Origin: Tsukamurella sp. 8F
GTDB lineage: Bacteria > Actinomycetota > Actinomycetes > Mycobacteriales > Mycobacteriaceae
Assembly: GCF_029167375.1 (NCBI RefSeq)
Contig: NZ_JARFTP010000008.1
Coordinates: 111,795-175,794, forward strand
Direction of reading: 5' to 3'
DNA: 64,000 nucleotides
Shown here piece by piece: positions 39,101-48,116 of the stretch. The position numbers and the translations under genes are program-made. The notes beneath the pieces are model-generated. The model saw only the letters and a list, made by a program, of their open reading frames with translations. It searched no databases and was not told where the DNA came from. Position 1 is the stretch's first letter. Each line of letters begins with the position of its first letter.

Positions 39101-39768
39101 GCCGCGCCGTAAGGGGCTCCGAGCCGGACGGAGCCGGGCCCACGCAGGAGGCCACGGTGTACGTGGTCGACGACGACCCCGGCCTCTGCGAGTCCGTCGA
39201 CTTCCTGCTGGGCTCGATCGACATCCACCCGGTGCTGTGCAACAGCGCCGACGAGTTCCTGGACGCATACGACGGGCGCAGCCCCGCGTGCATCGTGCTG
39301 GACGTGCGCATGCCCAAGGTCAGCGGGTTGCGCCTGCAGGAGAGACTGAACGAGATCGCGCCGCACGTCGCGATCATCTTCGTCTCGGCGCACGGCGACA
39401 TCCGGATGTCGGTGTCCGCCCTCCAGGCCGGCGCGATGGATTTCCTCGAGAAACCCTACGATCCGCAGCGGCTGCTCGACGCGGTGCAGTCCTCGATGCT
39501 TCATGCCGTCGAGCGTTTCTCGGACTACGCGACGCGAACGTCGGTGCAGCGCAAGATCTACGGTCTGACGCCGCGGGAACGGGAGATACTCAGCCTGGTG
39601 GTCGAGGGCCTCCCCAGCCAGAACATCGCCCGCCGCCTGGGTATGAGCGTGAAGACGGTCGACGTGCACCGCGCGCGGATCAAGGCGAAGACGGACGCCG
39701 ACAGCATCTCGACGCTGGTCCGGGACGTGCTGCGCTACCAGGTCGACGTGCCCGTCGACAGACACTGA
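39097..39768 (+). CDS. FixJ/NarL-type response regulator
   Basis: A 223-residue regulator. Receiver domain with YVVDDDP and phospho-acceptor Asp69 (VLDVRMP), then a LuxR-type helix-turn-helix (LTPREREILSLVVEGLPSQNIARRLGMSVKTVDVHRARIKAK). FixJ, TodT and StyR regulators share this plan. The likely partner is the PAS histidine kinase gene at 46597, on the other side of the iac-like operon. Its start overlaps the small gene before it. Confidence 0.9.
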   Translation: MSRAVRGSEPDGAGPTQEATVYVVDDDPGLCESVDFLLGSIDIHPVLCNSADEFLDAYDGRSPACIVLDVRMPKVSGLRLQERLNEIAPHVAIIFVSAHGDIRMSVSALQAGAMDFLEKPYDPQRLLDAVQSSMLHAVERFSDYATRTSVQRKIYGLTPREREILSLVVEGLPSQNIARRLGMSVKTVDVHRARIKAKTDADSISTLVRDVLRYQVDVPVDRH

Positions 39769-39805
39769 TCCTCCGACCGCATCGCATCGGACCGCATCAC
39801 CGTCA

Positions 39806-39847
39806 CGGCCGGCGGGTAGCTCGCTGGAAGGAGCTACCCGCCGGCCG
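39806..39847. terminator. Bidirectional hairpin terminator
   Basis: A perfect 17-bp stem (arms 39806-39822 and 39831-39847, core GGCGGGTAGCTC/GAGCTACCCGCC) with an 8-base loop lies in the 96-base gap between the convergent response regulator and MFS genes. It can end both transcripts. Confidence 0.85.
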
Positions 39848-39864
39848 CGGCCCTGCGGTGCCGG

Positions 39865-41238
39865 TCAGCCGCCGGCGACGATCCCGGCGACCTCGCCCTC
39901 GCCCTCACCCTCCCGCCGCGCCACACGCGCCGGTGCGGTCTCCGGCAGCAGCGCGAGGCACACCACACTGATCACCAGCACACCCGCCAGGTAGTAGCCG
40001 ATGTTCGACGCGTGTCCGGTGCCGGCGATGATGCGATTGGCGACCATCGGCGCGATGCCACCGCCCAGGACTGCGCCCACGTGGTAGGCGATGCCCATGC
40101 CCGTCTGACGCACGTCGCGCGGAAAGAGCTCGGTGAAATACGTGTACATCGGGCCGAAGAGCACTCCCGTGGCGGCGAATCCGACGCAGATCGCCACGGC
40201 GACCGAGAAGACCGAGCCCAGCTCGGCCAGGCGGAAGATCACCAGCGCCGACGCGAGCGACGCGACGGCGCCCGCCATCATCACGGGGCGGCGACCGATG
40301 CGGTCGGACACCACCGCCGCGACGAAGTTCGCGATCGCGTGGAGGCCGAGCCCGGCGATACTCGCCCAGACGATGTCGGTACGCGGCAGCGCGAGACCGT
40401 CCGGCGCCTTCGCCGTCGCGTAGGAGAGCATGAAGATCGCCAGCACGAATGTGCTCGAGTTGAGCCCGACGTTCACACCGGCCGCCAGCAGCACGCGTCG
40501 CCAGTGCGTCTCGAGTACCTCGAGGGCCGGAATCCGACGGGCCTCGCCCTCGTCCTCGCCCTCGCGCTCGACCTGCATGCGCTTGAACACGGGGCTCTCG
40601 TGGACCCCCTTGCGAATCCAGATCCCAAGCACCAGAACGAATCCGCCGATCAGGAACGGGATGCGCCAAGCCCAATCCTGGACCGCCGCCGCCGGCAGCA
40701 GCAGGATCAGGGCGAAGACGCCGTTCGCGAGGATGCTGCCGACCGGCGAGCCCAGTGCGGTGAACACGCCGTAGCGTGCGCGCTGCGAGTCCGGCGCGTG
40801 TTCGATCGCAAGCACGGCGGCGCCCCCGGTCTCTCCGCCGCGACTCAGCCCGTGCACAAGCCGCAACAGCACGAGCAACACCGGTGCGGCGACGCCGATC
40901 TGGGCGTACGTCGGGAGGAATCCGATGAGCATCGTCGCCGCGCCCATCGACACGAACGTCAGCTGAAGGGCGCGACGGCGGCCGTAGGTGTCACCGACCC
41001 AGCCGAACAGCACCGCGCCGATCGGCGCCATCAGGAAACCGATGCCGAAGGTGGCCAGGCCCATGAACGTGCCGAACCACGCGTTCTCGGTGTGGAAGAA
41101 AGTGTCGGTGAACACCAGCGCGGTCGCGGTGCCGTAGATGGCGAAATCATAGAATTCGAGCGAGGTTCCGACGCCGCTGGCGAACGCGAGGCGTCCGAGC
41201 CCAGTGCGTTCGGCGGCCTGGGATTCGTGGTCGGCCAT
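39865..41238 (-). CDS. MFS metabolite:H+ symporter (probable aromatic-acid/auxin uptake)
   Basis: A 457-residue transporter with 12 predicted helices of the MHS family (ProP/KgtP/ShiA): TSLEFYDFAIYG in helix 1, GWVGDTYGRRRAL between helices 2 and 3, SRGGETGGAA, and FPRDVRQTGMGI later. It is the last gene of the iacA-F run on the minus strand, 27 bases after the reductase, so indole-3-acetate uptake is inferred. Confidence 0.88.
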   Translation of the reverse strand: MADHESQAAERTGLGRLAFASGVGTSLEFYDFAIYGTATALVFTDTFFHTENAWFGTFMGLATFGIGFLMAPIGAVLFGWVGDTYGRRRALQLTFVSMGAATMLIGFLPTYAQIGVAAPVLLVLLRLVHGLSRGGETGGAAVLAIEHAPDSQRARYGVFTALGSPVGSILANGVFALILLLPAAAVQDWAWRIPFLIGGFVLVLGIWIRKGVHESPVFKRMQVEREGEDEGEARRIPALEVLETHWRRVLLAAGVNVGLNSSTFVLAIFMLSYATAKAPDGLALPRTDIVWASIAGLGLHAIANFVAAVVSDRIGRRPVMMAGAVASLASALVIFRLAELGSVFSVAVAICVGFAATGVLFGPMYTYFTELFPRDVRQTGMGIAYHVGAVLGGGIAPMVANRIIAGTGHASNIGYYLAGVLVISVVCLALLPETAPARVARREGEGEGEVAGIVAGG

Positions 41239-41265
41239 TGGGCCACCTCCGGGTAGATGAAAGGA

Positions 41266-42225
41266 TCAGTAGTAGTCGAGGACCAACCGCGCGTCGCGGG
41301 TGCGAGACACGCAGACCGCCATGGTCTCGTTGGCCGCCTTCTCGGAGGCGGTCAGCACGTTGTCGCGGTGCTCGGGGGTACCGGACAGGACCGACATGAT
41401 GCAGGTGCCGCAGATGCCCTCCTGGCAGGAGGTGTCGACGTCGCAGCCGTTCTCCTGGAGCACGTCCACGATGCTGCGGTCTGCCGGCACCTGGTAGACC
41501 TCGCCTTCGAGTTCCACCTCGAACGCCGTGTTCTCGGACGCGTCCGGCTGCTCGGTCGCGTGGAACCGTTCGAGGTGGATCGCCTCCTCGGGCAGCGACC
41601 GGCCCGCGACCGCCACCACGGTGTCCATGAATCCGTCCGGTCCGCACGTGTACACGTGGGACCCGGCTGGCAGGTCCGTCAGCAGCCCGCCCAGCACCTC
41701 ATCGTGCTCGGCGCGCGGGATACCAAGGTGCGCATGCAACTTCGTCGGGCAACGCTCCTGCATGAGCGGGAGGAATGCGGCCTCCTCGGCGCTGCGCGCG
41801 AAGTAGTGCAGCTCGAACGAGATACCGTGTACATCCATGTAACGCGCCATGCTGAGCATCGGGGTGATGCCTATGCCCGCCGCGACCAACACGTGGTGCG
41901 CCGCGGCACGGTCGATGCCGAGCACGTTCCGCGGACGGCTGATCCGGAGCGTGTCGCCGACCGCCAACTCGTGCAGAGCGGAAGAACCGCCGCGTGACAG
42001 GTCCTCACGCTTCACGGCCACGATGTAGGCGTCATCGGCGTCAGGCGTGCCGCACAAGGAGTATTGGCGCGTCACGGCGGTGGGCCCGACGACGTCGATG
42101 TGCGCGCCCGGCGTGTAACTACCGATCGGCTCGCCGTCCGCGCGCACCAGCCGGAAGGACTTGACGGTCGGCGTCTCCTGGACGATCTCGGCGACCGTCA
42201 CATCGATGAGGTCCGTATCGGACAT
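41266..42225 (-). CDS. iacF: Rieske oxygenase reductase, FNR domain plus C-terminal 2Fe-2S ferredoxin (IacF-like)
   Basis: A 319-residue phthalate-dioxygenase-reductase-type protein: flavin-binding RQYSLCG, NAD(P)H-binding AAGIGITPMLSMA, YTCGPDGFMD, and a C-terminal plant-type 2Fe-2S cluster CDVDTSCQEGICGTC with a later Cys. It passes electrons from NAD(P)H to the terminal oxygenase encoded by iacC/iacD. The gene lies 25 bases after the SDR gene. Confidence 0.88.
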   Translation of the reverse strand: MSDTDLIDVTVAEIVQETPTVKSFRLVRADGEPIGSYTPGAHIDVVGPTAVTRQYSLCGTPDADDAYIVAVKREDLSRGGSSALHELAVGDTLRISRPRNVLGIDRAAAHHVLVAAGIGITPMLSMARYMDVHGISFELHYFARSAEEAAFLPLMQERCPTKLHAHLGIPRAEHDEVLGGLLTDLPAGSHVYTCGPDGFMDTVVAVAGRSLPEEAIHLERFHATEQPDASENTAFEVELEGEVYQVPADRSIVDVLQENGCDVDTSCQEGICGTCIMSVLSGTPEHRDNVLTASEKAANETMAVCVSRTRDARLVLDYY

Positions 42226-42250
42226 GGCTGTGACTCCTGAGAGGGGTGGG

Positions 42251-42991
42251 CTAGCGGACGTACAGGCCGCCGTTGACGTCCCAGCAGGCGCCCGTCACGA
42301 AGAACGCGTCGTCGCTGGCGAGGAGACCGACCATGTCGGCCACGAAGGACGCACTGCCGAGCCGCCCGACCGGGATCGACGCCGTCACCGCCGCGAGCTT
42401 GTCGGCGGGCACGGTTCGGTGCACGATCGGCAGGTCGTGCGGACCGGGCGAGATCGCGTTGACAGTGACCCCGCGGCCCGCGAGCTCACGCGCGAACACC
42501 TTGGTGGTGGTGAGGATCGCCCCCTTCGATGCGGCGTAGTGCCCGCCTGTGGCGGTGCCGCCGTTCTGGCCCGCGAGCGACGCCATGTTGACGATCCGGC
42601 CGAACCCGGCGGCGGCCATCGCCGCGCCGAACACCTGGCATCCGAAGAAGATGCTGTCGACGTTGGTGGTCAGCACGCGATTGAAGTCGTCTGCGGCGAG
42701 AGTCATGAGGTCGGCCGCCTGCGTGACCGCAGCGTTGTTGACCAGTATCGTCGGTGTGCCCCAGTCGTTCTCGCATGCATCGAGAGCCGCCTCGAAGTCG
42801 GAGCGGCTCCCCACGTCGAGGCGTAGGCCGCGGGCCGAGGCGCCGTCTCGCGAGAGGTCCGAGGCGATGGCCCCGGCCGCATGCGCGTCGATGTCGGTCA
42901 GGAGCACGCGCCGGCCGTCGGCGTGCAGGCGCCGAGCGATCGCTTCACCCATCCCGCCGGCCGCGCCGGTGACCACCGCCACGCCGCTCAC
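42251..42991 (-). CDS. iacE: Short-chain dehydrogenase/reductase (IacE-like)
   Basis: A 246-residue SDR with the NAD(P)-binding TGAAGGMG, NNAA, and the active-site YAASK. In iac clusters IacE acts early with IacA on oxidised indole-3-acetate intermediates. The odd PGPHDLPI after the catalytic helix replaces the usual PGxxxT. The GTG start overlaps the beta-subunit stop (GTGA). Confidence 0.85.
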   Translation of the reverse strand: MSGVAVVTGAAGGMGEAIARRLHADGRRVLLTDIDAHAAGAIASDLSRDGASARGLRLDVGSRSDFEAALDACENDWGTPTILVNNAAVTQAADLMTLAADDFNRVLTTNVDSIFFGCQVFGAAMAAAGFGRIVNMASLAGQNGGTATGGHYAASKGAILTTTKVFARELAGRGVTVNAISPGPHDLPIVHRTVPADKLAAVTASIPVGRLGSASFVADMVGLLASDDAFFVTGACWDVNGGLYVR

Positions 42992-43479
42992 AACAGGTAC
43001 CCCGAGGCGCGCACCGCGTCCTCGCTGTCGATGAGGCGGACCACCTTGCGGGAGATACGGTCTCCGCTGTCGGCCAAGGTGATCGTGTGCACCAGCTCGC
43101 CGCCGAGCGTGACGAACTCGTTGCGCTTGAACGCGTTGATTATCTGCGCGGAGCGCACCACTACCCGGGTGTCGTCGACGGAGTCGACGGTGAACCGGGA
43201 CACGATGCGGACGGTGCGTGCTGCGGCGACGGCCGACGGCGCGTAGCCCTGCGTCATACGCTGCACCCGCAGGTTACGCATCCGCTTATCGTCGTACACC
43301 ATGTTGAGGGAGGACTCGAAGTCCTCGGTATCGGGATCGATGGGGATCACGTACAGCCCGTCATCCGTGTACAGCTGTTCCCACGCGGGGTAGTCCTTGA
43401 TGTCCAGCAGCCGCGCCTCGTGCCAGATCAGCTCGATCGCGCGCAGGACGCGCGGGTCGGTGAACGTCAGATCGCTCAT
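42988..43479 (-). CDS. iacD: Aromatic-ring-hydroxylating dioxygenase, small (beta) subunit (IacD-like)
   Basis: A 163-residue protein of the NTF2-like beta-subunit family (LLDIKDYPAWEQLYTDDGLYVIP ... RMTQGYAPSA ... NAFKRNEFVTLGGEL). It has a structural role in the oxygenase hexamer. The ATG overlaps the alpha-subunit stop (ATGA), which ties the two in translation. Confidence 0.88.
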   Translation of the reverse strand: MSDLTFTDPRVLRAIELIWHEARLLDIKDYPAWEQLYTDDGLYVIPIDPDTEDFESSLNMVYDDKRMRNLRVQRMTQGYAPSAVAAARTVRIVSRFTVDSVDDTRVVVRSAQIINAFKRNEFVTLGGELVHTITLADSGDRISRKVVRLIDSEDAVRASGYLL

Positions 43480-44780
43480 CGGTTCTCGTCTCCCTCGGCC
43501 GCCGCAAGCGGACGCTCCATCATCCGCTTCCACATCGCGTACGACTCGCGCATGCCGGTCTCGTCCGTGACGTGCGACGTGGGCCAGCCCTCAGGGCTCG
43601 GCACCTCGCGTGCCTCTCCACGGTTCACCAGGATCGGCATCTTCGGGTTGCCGGTCGCGCCGAGCTGCACCCGATCCCAGCCCTCGGCGTCGTCGGGGCT
43701 GCCGAAGCCGAACGGCCCCTGGAAGTGCTCGTGGATCCGCAGGCGCTCCCGGTTGATGGACTCGGGACCGCCGTCCATTCCGATCGCGATGTGCCACACC
43801 TCGGTCTCGTCGACCGAGATCGGCACCAGGACACGGAAGAACGACGACGACATCGCGATGTTGGGGAACATGTTGAGGTTGAAGCCGCTGCCATGCATCG
43901 ATCGCATATAGCGGCGGATTCGCTCCGGGCTCTCCCCCGCGGCCTGCAACTCGTCCACGAGATGCTGGAAGCGGGGCTGGATCTCCTCGTCGCCGTCGTC
44001 GACATCGAGGTCGGCGTGTGCGGCTGCCATTATGGCGACGCTGTGCCCGTTGCCGAGAGCGTGGGTCACCGCGGCCGGATCGTCCATGAACGACATCATG
44101 TTCGCGGTCTCCGCGTCGACCGACACCATCCACGACTTGTGCACCATCGGGAAGTGGTAACCGTCAGTGGTGTTCTCCAGCTGGATCTTCCAGTTGCCCT
44201 TGAACCGGAGTTTGTGGGCCCCCAGCACTTTGGTCGGGAATCCGTTGCTCTGCTTGAGGAAGCGGTCCATCCAGACCTTGGCGTCGCCCAGGTAGTCCTC
44301 GAGGGACTCGATGTCCTGGTCGAAGGTCGCGAAGATCATCCCGAGGTAGCTCTCGGTGCGCAACGTCTGCAGCGGATAGTCCGCCTTCTCGACGATGCCC
44401 TCGTAGCCGTCCGGATACGGGATGCCGCGCAGGCGTCCGTCGAGCGCATACGACCAGTTGTGGTACGGGCACGTGAAGCCGTTGGCCTTGCCGCTGCGCT
44501 GGTCGCATACCGTCGCGCCGCGGTGCCTGCAGCGGTTGAGCAGAGTGTTGAAGTCGCCTTTTCGGTCCCGCGTGACGATGACCGGCTGATCGCCGACCTG
44601 CGTCGTCTTGAAGGACCCGGCCTGGGGGATCTCGCTCTCGTGCGCGACCCACACCCACGTCCGGTAGAAGATCTTCTTCATCTCCTCGGCGAAGATCTCG
44701 GGATCCGTGTAGAGGCGGCCGGCGACGCGGTCGCTCTCCACCAGTCGGGCGTAGTCCTGCCGCTCTTCGGTGCTTGTCAT
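43476..44780 (-). CDS. iacC: Rieske non-heme iron dioxygenase, large (alpha) subunit (IacC-like)
   Basis: A 434-residue oxygenase. Rieske 2Fe-2S ligands are Cys84, His86, Cys104 and His107 (CRHRG ... CPYHNW). The catalytic Fe site shows DX2HX4H: Asp206, His209, His214 (DGYHFPMVH). In indole-3-acetate breakdown IacC/D/F act downstream of IacA/IacE and lead to catechol. The length is normal. The neighbours iacA, B, D, E and F in this order support the assignment. Confidence 0.88.
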   Translation of the reverse strand: MTSTEERQDYARLVESDRVAGRLYTDPEIFAEEMKKIFYRTWVWVAHESEIPQAGSFKTTQVGDQPVIVTRDRKGDFNTLLNRCRHRGATVCDQRSGKANGFTCPYHNWSYALDGRLRGIPYPDGYEGIVEKADYPLQTLRTESYLGMIFATFDQDIESLEDYLGDAKVWMDRFLKQSNGFPTKVLGAHKLRFKGNWKIQLENTTDGYHFPMVHKSWMVSVDAETANMMSFMDDPAAVTHALGNGHSVAIMAAAHADLDVDDGDEEIQPRFQHLVDELQAAGESPERIRRYMRSMHGSGFNLNMFPNIAMSSSFFRVLVPISVDETEVWHIAIGMDGGPESINRERLRIHEHFQGPFGFGSPDDAEGWDRVQLGATGNPKMPILVNRGEAREVPSPEGWPTSHVTDETGMRESYAMWKRMMERPLAAAEGDENR

Positions 44781-44805
44781 ATCTCGGTCTCCGTGGCTGG
44801 AAGGG

Positions 44806-45165
44806 TCAGGCTTCGACGTCGTCGCGGATAGCCAGCTCGCGGCCCATGCGGGCCTCGACCTTGAGGTAACGCCATAGCGCATGCTCCCCGATCATGGTGG
44901 TCCGCAACAGATTGCAGGCTGCCTTGACGGTCTCCTGATCGCGGACGTCCGCCAGCACGTAGCAGGTCCACGGCCAGCCGTCGGACGGCCCGACCATGTG
45001 TGCGTCGTCGTCGAACGTGCCGATGACCTCGACGCCGTCCATGTTCTTCAGCTGCGAGAGCATGGTCGACACCCCCACCCACACGGCACCGATGTCCGCC
45101 TTGGGGAGGTCGAAGAAGTTCTGGTTGTTGCCGTAGCAGAACAGGGTGCGCAGGGGCTCGGTCAT
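44806..45165 (-). CDS. iacB: IacB-like protein
   Basis: A 119-residue soluble protein (LRTLFCYGNNQNFFDLP ... GPSDGWPWTCYVLADV ... LWRYLKVEARMGRELA). This resembles the small IacB protein of proteobacterial iac clusters as I recall it; its function is not established. It lies between iacA and iacC on the same strand. A short hairpin (about 45211-45228) is present between iacA and iacB. Confidence 0.75.
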   Translation of the reverse strand: MTEPLRTLFCYGNNQNFFDLPKADIGAVWVGVSTMLSQLKNMDGVEVIGTFDDDAHMVGPSDGWPWTCYVLADVRDQETVKAACNLLRTTMIGEHALWRYLKVEARMGRELAIRDDVEA

Positions 45166-45237
45166 GCCATGGATCCCTTCTAGGGCTGTTGGGGGCTGGG
45201 AGGGGAATGCCGACCGACGATGTCGGCCGTGCAGGTC

Positions 45238-46416
45238 TTAAGGGAAGCTGGGCACCGCGGGTTCCAGGCCCAACAGCACTGCGCCGGAGGCCTCGTAGGT
45301 GCCGGACTGCAACATCGCGTGCTGCGCCGGGATGATCCCGTCCTGGAGGTACCGTTGCAGCGGATGGCTCTCGTAGATCGCGCCGGTCCCGGCGAGGTCG
45401 AAGACGTCGAGGATCGCGCGCCGGCCTACATGCGCCGCGTGGGTGGCGCCCAGCCGCAGCAGTACGCGGTCCTCGTCACGCACCACGTCGCCGCGGACCA
45501 CCCGGTCCCACACCTCGTCTGTGCCCTCGTAGAAGAAGGCCCGCGCCGAGCGCAACTCGGCCTCGGCGTGCCCGAGCCCCGCCTGATAGGACGGACGCAT
45601 CCCGCGTCCCCCGCCACCGGTGATACTGGCCTTCGCCGCGCCGACCGCATGGGCGTAGTCCAATGCGCCGCGCGCCGCACCGAGCGCGACCACCGCGAGG
45701 ACCTGAGCTGCGTACGCGACCGCCGGATAGCGTGTGAGCGGCTCGTCGATCGTGGGCTCGCCGCCCCGGATGAACGTCATATCCGCGGGGACGAACACGC
45801 CGTCGGCCCTGATCGCGTGGGAACCGGTGCCACGCATGCCGGCCACGTCCCAGTTGTCGACGATCTCGACCTCTTCCGGCGAGACCAGAGCGGTCAGCGG
45901 GCGCCCCTTCGTCTCCGGGCCGCCGGCGAGGCCCACGCCGAGTATGTCCGCGCCCTTGCAGCCGCTCGCGAACTGCCACACGCCGGAGACCCGGAAACCG
46001 CCCTCGACGGTCTCCGCCTTCTGCATCGGGAACATCCCGGCCGCGAATGCGATATCGGGGCCGTCGGCATAGATCCGCTCCTGTGACGAGGTCGGCAGGG
46101 CCGAGAAGTACTGCAGTGCAGAACCGAAGCTCGCCACCCAACCGGTGGCAGGATCCACGGCGGACACGCGCTCGACGAGCCGCATGAAGTCCGACGGTGC
46201 CATCGGCTCGCCGCCGAAGCGGGCCGGCGTAGAAGCCCGAAACATGCCGGCGCGTTTGAGTAACGCGATGTAGTCCTTGGGGACGTGACCTTGCCGCGCG
46301 AACTCGTCGCGGCGCTCGACCAGCACGTCGAGGGCTTCAGTGAACGCCGCGTCGCGCTCGGGGCCCGCGGGCGCGGCGACCCTGCGACCCGCGGGTGCGG
46401 TGCTCTGCGAGGTCAT
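45238..46416 (-). CDS. iacA: Indole-3-acetate monooxygenase-like flavoprotein (IacA)
   Basis: A 392-residue acyl-CoA-dehydrogenase-fold protein (FARQGHVPKDYIALLKRAGMF ... VSAVDPATGWVASFGS ... WQFASGCKGADILGV ... NWDVAGMRGTGSH). It matches group D flavin monooxygenases, of which IacA, the first enzyme of auxin degradation, is one. It needs reduced flavin, probably from the flavin reductase fusion at 36126. First gene of iacABCDEF-transporter. A 20-base tandem duplication covers its start codon. Confidence 0.85.
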   Translation of the reverse strand: MTSQSTAPAGRRVAAPAGPERDAAFTEALDVLVERRDEFARQGHVPKDYIALLKRAGMFRASTPARFGGEPMAPSDFMRLVERVSAVDPATGWVASFGSALQYFSALPTSSQERIYADGPDIAFAAGMFPMQKAETVEGGFRVSGVWQFASGCKGADILGVGLAGGPETKGRPLTALVSPEEVEIVDNWDVAGMRGTGSHAIRADGVFVPADMTFIRGGEPTIDEPLTRYPAVAYAAQVLAVVALGAARGALDYAHAVGAAKASITGGGGRGMRPSYQAGLGHAEAELRSARAFFYEGTDEVWDRVVRGDVVRDEDRVLLRLGATHAAHVGRRAILDVFDLAGTGAIYESHPLQRYLQDGIIPAQHAMLQSGTYEASGAVLLGLEPAVPSFP

Positions 46417-46438
46417 GATGGGCTCTGCGAGGTCATGA
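46403..46438 (-). repeat. 20-base tandem duplication spanning the iacA start codon
   Basis: CTCTGCGAGGTCATGA occurs at 46403-46418 and 46423-46438. On the coding strand this makes a second ATG ACC TCG 20 bases upstream. That upstream ATG (46436) encodes only seven residues before a TGA that overlaps the iacA ATG (ATGA). Confidence 0.85.
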
Positions 46439-46511
46439 GGGCTGTCTCCGATCAATCTGCTGGACCGATGTGAATTACGCTACGAATCGCGGTCGTTCCC
46501 TGGTATCGGGA

Positions 46512-46542
46512 CTTACCGCGCGGCAGGTAAGGCAATCCCCTA
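46512..46542. promoter_or_regulatory. Candidate response-regulator site in the iacA/kinase divergent promoter (motif copy A)
   Basis: The inverted repeat CTTACC-8-GGTAAG (46512-46531) overlaps motif copy A, read on the minus strand as TAGGGGATTGCCTTA (46528-46542). It lies in the 180 bases between iacA and the histidine kinase gene. Related motifs occur near three other iac-region genes. Confidence 0.45.
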
Positions 46543-46596
46543 TCGACACGGGAACGCCGCGGCAGGACCATCGGTCCGGACCGGAAGGGGCACACG

Positions 46597-48063
46597 ATGT
46601 TTCCCACGTGGCGCGATGCCATGGCGATGGTCGAGAGCACCGGTACGGGGATTCTGATCCATGACGCCGCGACCAAGAACATCCTGTGGGCGAACACCGC
46701 GGCCTGCGACATGTTCGGGTTCACCCTCGACGAGCTGCGCCCACTCAAGGCGCACCACATGAGTAGTCAGGAGCGGCAGTACCGGCGCGAGGTCGGCGTG
46801 GCATGGCTGCACGACGCGGTGGTGCACGGCTCCAGCCGGCGCCAGTGGAAGTACCGAACCAAGGACGGACACGACTTCCTCACCGACGCGAGCGCGACCC
46901 TCGTCCGATCCCAGACCGGGCCCGTGGTCATGGTGGAGTTCCGCCGCGCTGCCGAGGAGGAGTTGCAGCACGAGCTCGACCGGGTCTCCGACTCCCTACA
47001 GCGGATCATGGCCTACACCGCCGCCGGGATCGTGGTGCTGGACAACGAGAATCGGATCGAGGACATCTCGCCGCTCGCCGCCCGCCTGTTCAGCCGGCGG
47101 GCCGAGGACCTGATGGGCGTAGGCCTGGAGGAGCTCGGCGAATGCGACCCAGCGCCGTCCGCTCGGGGCGTGGTCGACCGGCTCGCCGCGGGCACGGGGT
47201 CGGTGACCATCAGCATGCAGATCGCGCGAGCCGAGGGGGCGACGTGGCTCGCGGGCGAGCTGGAATCGGTCGAGCACGACGGCATCACCACACGCGTGCT
47301 CACGGTGCGCGACGTGACCGACCGCGTGGAGTGGGAGCGCCTGCACGCCTACCAGGCGGCCAACCTGCAGTACCTGAGCCGCTACAACGCCATGGGCGAC
47401 ATGGCTATGATCCTCGCGCATGAATTGGGCCAGCCGCTAGCGGCGTCGACGAACTTCCTGCGCGGGATCAAGGCGCGGCTCGGCGCGGGCACCGTCGACC
47501 CCGACAGTCTGGCGTACGGCCTCGATGCCGTGGAGAAGCAACTCGCCCGCGCCGCGGAGATCGTGTCCTCGGTCAAGCGGTACGTGCGTCGGATCGAGTC
47601 GACGCGCGCGGCGATCGACCTGTCGGACACGGTCGACGAAAGCATGTACTTCGTGCGTCTCCGGGCGGCCGAGCGGGGCGTCGACGTCCGGGTCGCGCGC
47701 GCCGAGGTGCCGCTGCCGATCGAGGGCGAGAGCGTCCTGATCGGACAGGTCCTGATCAACCTGTGCTTCAACGCGATCGACGAGATCGTCCTACCGACGA
47801 CCGCGGTCAAACGGCTGGAGGTGCGCACGTTCGCGGACGATGACGCGGCATGCATCGCGGTGCTCGACCGCGGGCGCGGCATGACGGCGGCACCCGCCGG
47901 CCGACTCGCCGCGGATGCGTTCTCCACCAAGGAGGACGGCGCGGGGATCGGGTTGATCCTGTCCGAGCACATCGTCGAGCGGCACAACGGAGAGCTGCGA
48001 TACGAACCCCGTGCCGGCGGCGGTACCGTCGCCACGATCAGGCTACCGATGCGCCCGGACTAG
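46597..48063 (+). CDS. PAS-domain sensor histidine kinase (FixL-like)
   Basis: A 488-residue kinase without clear membrane segments. Two PAS domains (about 5-125 and 130-255; WANTAACDMFGFT, VVLDNENRIEDISPLAARLF), phospho-acceptor His near 274 (LAHELGQPLAA), and an HATPase domain with N-box NLCFNAIDE near 390 and a G-box (GAGIGLILSEHI). Lack of helices suggests cytoplasmic sensing, perhaps of indole-3-acetate itself. Divergent from iacA; its likely partner is the FixJ-like regulator at 39097. Confidence 0.9.
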   Translation: MFPTWRDAMAMVESTGTGILIHDAATKNILWANTAACDMFGFTLDELRPLKAHHMSSQERQYRREVGVAWLHDAVVHGSSRRQWKYRTKDGHDFLTDASATLVRSQTGPVVMVEFRRAAEEELQHELDRVSDSLQRIMAYTAAGIVVLDNENRIEDISPLAARLFSRRAEDLMGVGLEELGECDPAPSARGVVDRLAAGTGSVTISMQIARAEGATWLAGELESVEHDGITTRVLTVRDVTDRVEWERLHAYQAANLQYLSRYNAMGDMAMILAHELGQPLAASTNFLRGIKARLGAGTVDPDSLAYGLDAVEKQLARAAEIVSSVKRYVRRIESTRAAIDLSDTVDESMYFVRLRAAERGVDVRVARAEVPLPIEGESVLIGQVLINLCFNAIDEIVLPTTAVKRLEVRTFADDDAACIAVLDRGRGMTAAPAGRLAADAFSTKEDGAGIGLILSEHIVERHNGELRYEPRAGGGTVATIRLPMRPD

Positions 48064-48116
48064 CGGTGCGACCTACGGAGCAACGCCCCGCTCTTGTTCC
48101 GTGCCGCTCCATGCCC

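Noticed and set aside
39781..39850. Attachment site or transposon end at the long inverted repeat
   Set aside because: A 17-bp stem with 8-base loop between convergent genes is explained by a terminator; no integrase or transposase is near.
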